A stretch of DNA of 37,122 nt, from contig NZ_JBFIII010000013.1 of the NCBI RefSeq assembly GCF_041601295.1, forward strand, positions 1 to 37,122, written 5' to 3'. The position numbers were made by a program, and so were the translations under genes. Each line of letters opens with the position of its first letter. Position 1 is the first letter of the stretch. The DNA is from Immundisolibacter sp. GTDB lineage: Bacteria; Pseudomonadota; Gammaproteobacteria; Immundisolibacterales; Immundisolibacteraceae. This document shows, piece after piece, positions 31,041 through 37,122 of the stretch. A model generated the notes under the pieces. The model was not told the DNA's origin. It saw only the letters and a list, made by a program, of their open reading frames with translations, and searched no databases.

Positions 31041-32795
31041 ATGACGTCCAACCAGGCACTTGCGGACTGGGTCCGCGAAGTGGCAACGCTCACGCAACCG
31101 GAGAAGATTCACTGGTGCGACGGTTCACAGGCGGAATACGACACGCTGGTGGCGGGGATGCTGGACAGCGGCACCCTGCTGCAGCTTGACCCCAAAACGC
31201 GGCCACGCAGTTACCTGCATCGCTCCGATCCATCGGATGTCGCCCGCACCGAGCACCTGACGTTCGTGTGCACGTCCCGGCGCGACGATGCCGGCCCCAA
31301 CAACCAGTGGATGGATCCGGCCGACGCCCACGCCAAAATGAACGCCCTGTTTGCCGGCGCCATGCGCGGGCGAACCCTGTATGTGGTCCCCTATTGCATG
31401 GGGCCACTGGACTCGCCACTCGCCCGCTGCGGAGTAGAAATTACCGACAGCGCGTACGTCGCCGCCAGCATGCGCACCATGACCCGCATGGGCACGCCAG
31501 CGCTGAAACGCATCGAGCGCGAGGGTAGCTTCGTCAAGGGCCTTCACTCGCTGGGTGATCTGCACCCGGAGCGTCGCTTCATCATGCACTTCCCGCAGGA
31601 GCTGGCGATCCAGAGCATCGGCTCCGGTTACGGCGGCAACGCGCTGCTGGGCAAGAAATGCCACGCGCTGCGCATTGCTTCGCATCAGGCGCGTCAGGAA
31701 GGCTGGCTGGCCGAACACATGCTGATCATGGGTATCGAGGATCCACAAGGGCGGCTGCACTACATCGCGGCCGCGTTTCCCTCGGCTTGTGGCAAAACCA
31801 ATATGGCCATGCTGATCCCGCCCCAGGAATATCAGGGCTGGAAAGTGCATACCATCGGTGACGACATCGCCTGGCTGCATGTGGGAGACGACGGCCGGCT
31901 ATGGGCCATCAATCCCGAGGCCGGTTTTTTTGGCGTGGCGCCCGGCACCAGCCGGCACACCAACGCCAACGCCGTCGATATGCTGCAGCACGACACCATT
32001 TTCACCAACGTGGCGCTCACCGAAGACCGGCGGCCATGGTGGGAAGGCCTGTCCGACGAGACGCCGGCCTTTGACTGGCAAGGGCGGCCCTATCAGCCGG
32101 CCAATGGCCCGGCAGCGCATCCGAATTCCCGGTTCACGGTATCGGCCCGCCAATGCAAGTCCTGGTCCGATGCCGCCGAGCGGCCATCCGGAGTCCCCAT
32201 CTCGGCCATCATCTTTGGTGGCCGGCGCGCCTCCCTGGTACCGCTGGTGCTGGAGGCCAGAAACTGGCGCCACGGTGTGCTGCTGGGTGCCTCGATGGCC
32301 TCCGAAACTACCGCTGCAGCCACCGGCAAAACCGGTGTTGTGCGGCGCGATCCGATGGCCATGAAACCGTTCTGTGGCTATCACTTCGGCGATTACTGGT
32401 CACATTGGCTGGCCACGGGTGCCCGGCTGAACAAGGCACCCGGTATCTATCAGGTCAACTGGTTCCGACGCGACGCACAAGGCCGTTTCCTGTGGCCGGG
32501 TTTCGGCGAGAACCTGCGTGTCCTGAAATGGATTCTGGACCGCTGTCAGGGCAGCATCGGCGCGCACGAAACGCCGGTCGGCAATTTGCCTTTGCACGGC
32601 GATATCGACCTTTCCGGCCTCGACGTGTCGCACGACCACATGCGGCAGCTGACCGAGATCGAGCCACAAGCCTGGCGGGACGAAATGGACCAGGTCAGCA
32701 GCTTTCTGCAAGGCTTTGAGCCACGCGTACCGCAAGCACTGCACGATGAGCGCGAACAGGTTGCACAGGACCTGCGCGGTTTAGGCGCGACCTAG
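31041..32795 (+). CDS. pckG: phosphoenolpyruvate carboxykinase (GTP)
   Basis: A 584-residue GTP-dependent PEPCK that converts oxaloacetate to PEP, feeding gluconeogenesis. The P-loop with hyper-reactive Cys C250 is FPSACGKTNMAM; GYGGNALLGKKCHALRIAS holds substrate and Mn ligands; PKTRPRSYLHRSDPSDVART is the oxaloacetate-binding N-terminal region; PAHPNSRFTVSARQC lies near the nucleotide site. It is unrelated to the ATP-type PckA of most enterobacteria. ATG at 31041 follows GGGGA; a TTG six bases earlier is the alternative. The 113-bp upstream gap holds a CCGGCC/GGCCGG hairpin (30967-30984). It converges on pnp. Confidence 0.97.
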   Translation: MTSNQALADWVREVATLTQPEKIHWCDGSQAEYDTLVAGMLDSGTLLQLDPKTRPRSYLHRSDPSDVARTEHLTFVCTSRRDDAGPNNQWMDPADAHAKMNALFAGAMRGRTLYVVPYCMGPLDSPLARCGVEITDSAYVAASMRTMTRMGTPALKRIEREGSFVKGLHSLGDLHPERRFIMHFPQELAIQSIGSGYGGNALLGKKCHALRIASHQARQEGWLAEHMLIMGIEDPQGRLHYIAAAFPSACGKTNMAMLIPPQEYQGWKVHTIGDDIAWLHVGDDGRLWAINPEAGFFGVAPGTSRHTNANAVDMLQHDTIFTNVALTEDRRPWWEGLSDETPAFDWQGRPYQPANGPAAHPNSRFTVSARQCKSWSDAAERPSGVPISAIIFGGRRASLVPLVLEARNWRHGVLLGASMASETTAAATGKTGVVRRDPMAMKPFCGYHFGDYWSHWLATGARLNKAPGIYQVNWFRRDAQGRFLWPGFGENLRVLKWILDRCQGSIGAHETPVGNLPLHGDIDLSGLDVSHDHMRQLTEIEPQAWRDEMDQVSSFLQGFEPRVPQALHDEREQVAQDLRGLGAT

Positions 32796-32847
32796 CACTC
32801 GACCCCGTCCGCGCCCAGGGACCAAAAAAGCCGCGGCAAAAACAAAG

Positions 32848-32880
32848 GAAGCCGGCGCGGGGCGGACCCACGCCGGCTTC
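32848..32880. terminator. bidirectional terminator between pckG and pnp
   Basis: A perfect 10-bp stem GAAGCCGGCG/CGCCGGCTTC with a 13-base loop. On the minus strand it is followed by CCTTTGTTTTTG, a good T-tract for pnp. On the plus strand TTAAACT follows, weaker, for pckG. Confidence 0.75.
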
Positions 32881-32918
32881 TTAAACTACACGCCCCGTTC
32901 AGGGCAAATCGATCTCGT

Positions 32919-34997
32919 TCAAGCGGCTTCGGTCAACGCCTTCATGCTCAGGCGAATACGGCCCTGCTTGTCCACCTCTAGCACCTTGACCCGCACCACA
33001 TCGCCCTCGGCCAGCTTGTCACTGACCTTCTCGACGCGTTCGTCGGATATCTGCGAGATGTGCAGCAAGCCATCGCGACCGGGCAGGATGGTGACGAAAG
33101 CACCAAAATCCATCAACCGCGCCACGCGACCCTCATATACCATCCCGACCTCAATCTCGGCGGTGATGCGCTCGATCAGGCCACGCGCCTCCTCGGCTGC
33201 GGCCCGGTCTACCGAAGCGATGCGCACCGTGCCGTCATCGTCAATATCGATGGTGGTGCCAGTCTGCTCGGTGATGCCACGGATCGTGACCCCGCCCTTG
33301 CCAATGACATCACGGATCTTGTCCGGGTGGATGTGCACGGTCAGGATGCGCGGCGCGTAGTCGGACATTTCCTCGCGCGGTTTGGCCAGGGCTTTTGCCA
33401 TTTCACCAATGATGTGCAGCCGGCCTTCGCAGGCCTGCTCAAGCGCCGCCTGCATGATCTGGCCGGTGATGCCGGTGACCTTGATGTCCATCTGCAGGGC
33501 AGTGACACCCGTGGTGGTACCGGCGACCTTGAAGTCCATGTCGCCCAGGTGATCCTCGTCGCCCAGAATGTCCGACAGCACCGCGAAGCGGCTGCCGTCC
33601 ATGATCAGGCCCATGGCGATACCCGCCACCGGCTCGCTGATCGGCACACCGGCATCCATCAGTGACAGGCTGCCACCACACACGGTCGCCATGGAGCTTG
33701 ATCCATTGGACTCGGTGATCTCGGACACGATCCGCAGCGTGTATGGGAATGCCGTCTTGGCCGGCACGACGGCCGCCAACGCGCGCTTGGCCAGCCGGCC
33801 ATGGCCGATCTCGCGGCGCTTGGTGGCGCCGACTCGACCCGTCTCGCCGACGCAATAAGGCGGGAAGTTGTAGTGCAGCATGAAACCGTCGCGGAACTCG
33901 CCTTCCAGGGCGTCAATCAGCTGTGCGTCGCGCTCGGTGCCCAAGGTGGTGACCACCAGGGCTTGCGTCTCGCCGCGGGTGAACAGGGCCGAGCCATGGG
34001 TACGCGGCAATACACCGGTACGAATGGTGATCGGGCGTACCTGGCGCGTGGTGCGACCGTCAATGCGCGGGTTACCGTCAACAATACGGCCACGCACGAT
34101 GCGCTTTTCGATCGCCGAGAACAGCGTTTGCACTTCCTGCGCGCGCTCCCCAGTGTCGCCGGCGAGATGGGTCACGCGCTCGCGGGCTTGCGCCACGGCG
34201 TCCTGCCGAGCCTGCTTTTCGGGAATCGAATAAGCCTCGACCAGCACATGCTCGACAGCCGAATTGACTGCCGCCTCCAGATCAAGATCCTTTTCCGGAG
34301 GCGTCCACGGCCAAGGCTGCACGCCTGCCTCGGCGACCAGCTCAAGAATGGCCTGAAGCACCGGCTGGAACGCACGATGTCCGGCCAGCACACCTTCCAG
34401 CATCACCTCTTCGGACAGCATTTTGGCTTCCGACTCAACCATGATCACGCCGTCGGCAGTGCCCGCCACCACCAGGTTAAGGTCCGACTCGGCGGTTTCC
34501 TTGTAGGTGGGGTTGATCACATAGGCGCCATCCTTGTAACCGACGCGGGTAGCCGCCACTGGCCCCTTGAACGGCAAGCCGGACAGCATCAGCGCCGCCG
34601 AGGCGCCAATCAGGGCTGGGATATCAGGATCGATCTCGTCGTCGGCTGACAGTACCGTAGGGACTACCTGCACTTCGTTGTAGAAACCCTTCGGAAACAG
34701 CGGGCGCATGGCTCGGTCAATCAAACGGGACGTCAAGATGGCCTTCTCGGTCGGCCGGCCCTCGCGCTTGAAGAAGCCGCCCGGGATACGTCCTGCGGCA
34801 TAGGTGCGCTCGATAAAATCCACCGTCAGCGGGAAGAAATCCTGCCCGGGCCTTATGCCTTTGCTGGCGGTGACTGCCACCAGCACCATGGTGTCGCCCA
34901 TGCGGGCCATCACGGAGTAGGCCTGCTTGGCAATTTCGCCGGTTTCCAGGGTCAGCAGATGCTTGCCTAGCTGGACTTCTTTACGGATAAATTTCAC
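32919..34997 (-). CDS. pnp: polynucleotide phosphorylase
   Basis: A 692-residue 3'-to-5' phosphorolytic exoribonuclease, a trimer and core of the degradosome. The first RNase PH domain starts with LETGEIAKQAYSVMARMGDT; the helical linker follows; the second RNase PH domain holds HNFP-like LHYNFPPYCVGE and GDEDHLGDMDFKVAGT with catalytic Asp residues. A KH domain (VIGKGGVTIRGITEQTG) and an S1 domain (VYEGRVARLMDFGAFVTILP) close it. The start is GTG at 34997, with only an A/G-rich stretch upstream. It follows rpsO by 87 bases as in E. coli, where RNase III cleavage of the leader drives autoregulation. Confidence 0.97.
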   Translation of the reverse strand: MKFIRKEVQLGKHLLTLETGEIAKQAYSVMARMGDTMVLVAVTASKGIRPGQDFFPLTVDFIERTYAAGRIPGGFFKREGRPTEKAILTSRLIDRAMRPLFPKGFYNEVQVVPTVLSADDEIDPDIPALIGASAALMLSGLPFKGPVAATRVGYKDGAYVINPTYKETAESDLNLVVAGTADGVIMVESEAKMLSEEVMLEGVLAGHRAFQPVLQAILELVAEAGVQPWPWTPPEKDLDLEAAVNSAVEHVLVEAYSIPEKQARQDAVAQARERVTHLAGDTGERAQEVQTLFSAIEKRIVRGRIVDGNPRIDGRTTRQVRPITIRTGVLPRTHGSALFTRGETQALVVTTLGTERDAQLIDALEGEFRDGFMLHYNFPPYCVGETGRVGATKRREIGHGRLAKRALAAVVPAKTAFPYTLRIVSEITESNGSSSMATVCGGSLSLMDAGVPISEPVAGIAMGLIMDGSRFAVLSDILGDEDHLGDMDFKVAGTTTGVTALQMDIKVTGITGQIMQAALEQACEGRLHIIGEMAKALAKPREEMSDYAPRILTVHIHPDKIRDVIGKGGVTIRGITEQTGTTIDIDDDGTVRIASVDRAAAEEARGLIERITAEIEVGMVYEGRVARLMDFGAFVTILPGRDGLLHISQISDERVEKVSDKLAEGDVVRVKVLEVDKQGRIRLSMKALTEAA

Positions 34998-35033
34998 GTA
35001 GCTTTCTTCCCTTGCATTGAACTGTCATATCCA

Positions 35034-35048
35034 AGCCGCCCAGCGGCT
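35034..35048 (-). promoter_or_regulatory. short hairpin in the rpsO-pnp gap
   Basis: AGCCGC/GCGGCT with a 3-base loop, extendable past a bulged A, 37 bases before the pnp start. The E. coli gap carries the rpsO terminator and the RNase III site used in pnp control. This stem is much shorter than an RNase III substrate and has no T-run, so its role is uncertain. Confidence 0.3.
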
Positions 35049-35084
35049 GGACTGCGATGCTCCCGGCGGGAACATCAGGTCGCC

Positions 35085-35354
35085 TCAGCGGCGTAGACCG
35101 AGCCGCTCGACGAGCGTCCGATAACGGCCACTGTCGCAACGCTTCAGGTAATCGAGCAGCTTGCGCCGCTGGGCCACCAAGCGCAGCAAACCCTGGCGCG
35201 AGTGATGATCCTGGCGGTGCAGCTTGAAGTGATCGTTGAGTTGGTCAAGGCGCGCCGAGATCAACGCCACCTGGACTTCGACCGACCCGGTGTCGTTGGC
35301 AGTACGGCCATAGGACTTCACCAGATCGGCTGTTTTTTCGACATTAAGCGACAT
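35085..35354 (-). CDS. rpsO: 30S ribosomal protein S15
   Basis: An 89-residue primary rRNA-binding protein of the 30S platform. NDTGSVEVQVALISARLDQL and HRQDHHSRQGLLRLVAQRR are the uS15 signatures that contact helices 20-22 of 16S rRNA. ATG at 35354 (MSLNVEKTADLV) gives the exact family length; the frame open to 35375 is an upstream extension. GGAG precedes the start. It sits between truB and pnp in the classic order. In E. coli S15 represses its own translation; no matching pseudoknot was established here. Confidence 0.97.
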   Translation of the reverse strand: MSLNVEKTADLVKSYGRTANDTGSVEVQVALISARLDQLNDHFKLHRQDHHSRQGLLRLVAQRRKLLDYLKRCDSGRYRTLVERLGLRR

Positions 35355-35409
35355 GGGGGCGATTACTCCGGGCAAAAGACGCCACTGATGATCTTTGGGG
35401 AAACGGCGG

Positions 35410-35439
35410 ATTGTACCTGCCGCCCCGTGTCAAGCTCAA
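35410..35439 (-). promoter_or_regulatory. probable rpsO promoter overlapping the truB stop
   Basis: On the minus strand TTGAGC (35434-35439) and TACAAT (35410-35415) are spaced by 18 bases, 55 bases before rpsO. The -35 covers the truB stop codon. A better hexamer TTGACA (35428-35433) is also present but only 12 bases from the -10. E. coli also has an rpsO promoter in this gap. Confidence 0.5.
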
Positions 35440-36389
35440 CCATGTCCGACAGTTTCCGCCCGATCAGGGCCATGCCGTGGCTCATCAGCTTGGCTCACCA
35501 GCCGGCGCGGCAGTAATTGGCCCGCCGCGGCCTCGGCCATACCTACGAATGCCCGCCCCTGCGTGAACACCGCCACCCAACCATCGGCAAGCGGCTGCAT
35601 CAGGGCCAGCGCCTGCCCACGTTGTAAGGAGTCGGCGTCTGCCTCCGACAGTTGCACCTGTGGCAAGTGTGCCAGTGCCTGTCCGATGGGCACCAGCTGC
35701 GCGTCCAGCGCTGCCACACCGGCGCTGGCGACCTCGCGCAACTGCTCCAGCGTCTGTGCCTGCGAAACATCGAGCGCGCCGACCCGCAAGCGTCGCAGCG
35801 CGACCACATGAGCACCGCAACCGAGGGCTTCGCCCAAATCCTCGACCAAGCTGCGCACATAGGTGCCTTTGGAGCAGTCCAGTTCAAGTTCCATCTCATC
35901 ACCGGCCAGGCTGAGCAATTGCAAACGGCTGATACGCACTGCGCGCGCCGGGCGCTCCACCACCTCGCCGCGACGCGCCAGGGCGTAGAGGCGCTCTCCG
36001 CCATGCTTGAGCGCTGAATACATGGAGGGCACCTGCATCAGGTCGCCGGTGTGGGCCGCCAATGCCGCGATCACGCCTGCCTCGTCCACCGCCACTGGGC
36101 GTTCGCTAAGCCACTCGCCATCGCTATCACCGCTGCGGGTGGTCACACCCAGACGCGCGCGCGCGCGGTAGGTCTTGTCCGCCCCGAGCAGGAACTGCGT
36201 CACCTTGGTCGCCTCGCCAAAGCACACCGGCAGCAAGCCAGTGGCCAACGGATCCAGGGTGCCCGTATGGCCGGCCTTGGAGGCATCAAACAAGCGGCGC
36301 GCCGCTTGCAGTGCCTGGTTCGAGGACAGTCCGGTCGGCTTGTCCAGAAGCAGAACGCCGCTGACCGGGCGCCCGCGACGGCGACTCAA
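35436..36389 (-). CDS. truB: tRNA pseudouridine-55 synthase
   Basis: A 317-residue enzyme that makes pseudouridine 55 in the T loop of tRNAs. GVLLLDKPTGLSSNQAL opens the fold; the catalytic Asp is D46 in GHTGTLDPLATG; QVPSMYSALKHGGERLY and CSKGTYVRSLVEDLGEALG are TruB signatures. A C-terminal PUA-like domain (about 250-305) follows. The start is read as TTG at 36387-36389, overlapping the rbfA stop (TTGA), which suggests coupled translation. The tail after residue 300 is rich in charged residues and probably flexible. Confidence 0.95.
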   Translation of the reverse strand: MSRRRGRPVSGVLLLDKPTGLSSNQALQAARRLFDASKAGHTGTLDPLATGLLPVCFGEATKVTQFLLGADKTYRARARLGVTTRSGDSDGEWLSERPVAVDEAGVIAALAAHTGDLMQVPSMYSALKHGGERLYALARRGEVVERPARAVRISRLQLLSLAGDEMELELDCSKGTYVRSLVEDLGEALGCGAHVVALRRLRVGALDVSQAQTLEQLREVASAGVAALDAQLVPIGQALAHLPQVQLSEADADSLQRGQALALMQPLADGWVAVFTQGRAFVGMAEAAAGQLLPRRLVSQADEPRHGPDRAETVGHG

Positions 36390-36730
36390 GAGGCGCGCCC
36401 CTCCACCGCAATACGGCGCAACAGGTCTTCCACCACGGGTGGTGTTTCCAGTTCGAAGCGAAGCTCGGGCATGCGCCGCAAACGCAGCACCGAAGCCAGG
36501 CGCCGGCGCAAAAAACCGGCTGCATGTCGCAGGCCGATCGCTACCGCCGCGGCGTCGGCCTCCCCGACCACGCCAAAGCGCACCTTGGCCACCCCAAGGT
36601 CACGACTCACGACCACCGTGTGCACGGTAATCATGCCGGTAACGCGCGGGTCGTTGACCTCGCGCAGCGCTGCCGGCAATTCGTGTGCAATGGCTTCCGC
36701 CACACGCCGGGTACGGTCGATGCCTTCCAT
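36386..36730 (-). CDS. rbfA: ribosome-binding factor A
   Basis: A 114-residue KH-type protein that helps mature the 5' end of 16S rRNA in late 30S assembly, notably in the cold. IDRTRRVAEAIAHELPAAL is the N-terminal signature; NDPRVTGMITVHTVVVSRDL and LRRRLASVLRLRRMPELRFE are conserved. ATG at 36730 (MEGIDRTRR) is chosen over an extension to 36772 that enters infB. It lies 5 bases after the infB stop and overlaps truB by 4 bases. The length is at the short end for the family. Confidence 0.95.
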   Translation of the reverse strand: MEGIDRTRRVAEAIAHELPAALREVNDPRVTGMITVHTVVVSRDLGVAKVRFGVVGEADAAAVAIGLRHAAGFLRRRLASVLRLRRMPELRFELETPPVVEDLLRRIAVEGRAS

Positions 36731-36735
36731 GACCG

Positions 36736-37122
36736 TTACAGCGTGCGCTCGACCTTGATGCGCTCGTAGCACTCGATCTGATCGCCGACACGCACGTCAT
36801 CGTACTGCTTGACCGCGATGCCACACTCGGTCCCGGCTCGGACGTCGTTGACGTCATCCTTATGCCGACGCAGGGACTCAAGCTCGCCCTCGAAGATCAC
36901 CACGTTGGCCCGCAGTACCCGAATCGGGCAGCGTCGGCGTACCACGCCGTCGGCCACGATACAGCCGGCGACCGCGCCCAGCTTGGCAGAGCGAAAGACC
37001 TCACGCACCTCGGCCAGACCCAGGATGTTTTCCTTGATCTCCGGCTCCAGCAGGCCGCCCAGGGCCAGCTTTACCTCATCAATAGCCTCATAGATGATGC
37101 TGTGATAGCGGACCTGAACCCC
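36736..37122 (-). CDS. infB: translation initiation factor IF-2, C-terminal part
   Basis: The last 128 residues of IF-2; the gene continues beyond the right edge. The visible part is the end of domain 3 (YHSIIYEAIDEVKLALGGLL) and domain IV/C2, which binds the formyl-Met acceptor end of initiator tRNA: VREVFRSAKLGAVAGCIV, PIRVLRANVVIFEGELESLR, and the C-terminal ECGIAVKQYDDVRVGDQIEC. IF-2 is the GTPase that places fMet-tRNA on the 30S and drives subunit joining. The GTPase domain is outside the window. It leads into rbfA-truB-rpsO-pnp. Confidence 0.96.
   Translation of the reverse strand, partial: GVQVRYHSIIYEAIDEVKLALGGLLEPEIKENILGLAEVREVFRSAKLGAVAGCIVADGVVRRRCPIRVLRANVVIFEGELESLRRHKDDVNDVRAGTECGIAVKQYDDVRVGDQIECYERIKVERTL

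Noticed and set aside
1..37122. Prophage, insertion sequence, integron or CRISPR array
   Set aside because: No transposase, integrase, phage structural gene, Cas gene or spaced repeat array is seen. The tRNA-Pro has no integrase or repeated tRNA end next to it.

Overview
The window comes from a GC-rich proteobacterium, most likely a gammaproteobacterium. Two clusters have the gammaproteobacterial layout: thrS-infC-rpmI-rplT-pheS-pheT-ihfA followed by a MerR regulator and tRNA-Pro, and infB-rbfA-truB-rpsO-pnp. An AlgZ/AlgR-like pair diverging from argH also resembles Pseudomonas and Xanthomonas relatives. The exact taxon cannot be fixed from this sequence; a less-studied environmental lineage fits. 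Coding density is very high. The longest stretch without a gene is about 280 bases (2380-2658).

Layout. 1-2379: a partial Tas-type aldo-keto reductase diverges from metY (O-acetylhomoserine sulfhydrylase), which converges on a small methyltransferase. 2659-10013: the translation cluster thrS, infC, rpmI, rplT, pheS, pheT, ihfA, a MerR regulator and tRNA-Pro(GGG). 10051-14136: pcm and nlpD, then a tight three-gene cassette of methyltransferase, amidohydrolase and ornithine-cyclodeaminase-like protein. 14258-16583 (minus): an AlkK-like acyl-CoA ligase and a secreted PrxQ-type peroxiredoxin. 16664-20040 (plus): an ExaC-like aldehyde dehydrogenase, its DUF779 companion, and a Fic protein preceded by an operator-like repeat cluster. 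20054-29537 (minus): the two-component pair, then sucA-sucB-lpd-sucC-sucD. 29536-32795 (plus): argH and GTP-dependent pckG. 32919-37122 (minus): infB (partial), rbfA, truB, rpsO and pnp.

How the genes work together. The suc genes encode the whole 2-oxoglutarate dehydrogenase complex plus succinyl-CoA synthetase, and PckG drains oxaloacetate to PEP. The acyl-CoA ligase and aldehyde dehydrogenase suggest growth on fatty acids or alcohols that would need this TCA and gluconeogenic capacity. The two ribosomal clusters supply initiation factors IF2 and IF3, ribosomal proteins L35, L20 and S15, tRNA synthetases, a pseudouridine synthase and RNA decay.

Most of the window is conserved core genome and I see no prophage, insertion sequence or CRISPR array. 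No clearly new multi-gene system stands out. The best leads are: (1) a Fic protein with a C-terminal winged helix and four copies of ACTGCTA/TAGCAGT just upstream, suggesting an autoregulated AMPylator; (2) infC starting with AUC, in frame with and 3 nt after thrS; (3) the methyltransferase-amidohydrolase-cyclodeaminase cassette, whose amidohydrolase lacks the first metal-binding His; and (4) start codons of argH and the AlgZ-like kinase that overlap on opposite strands.
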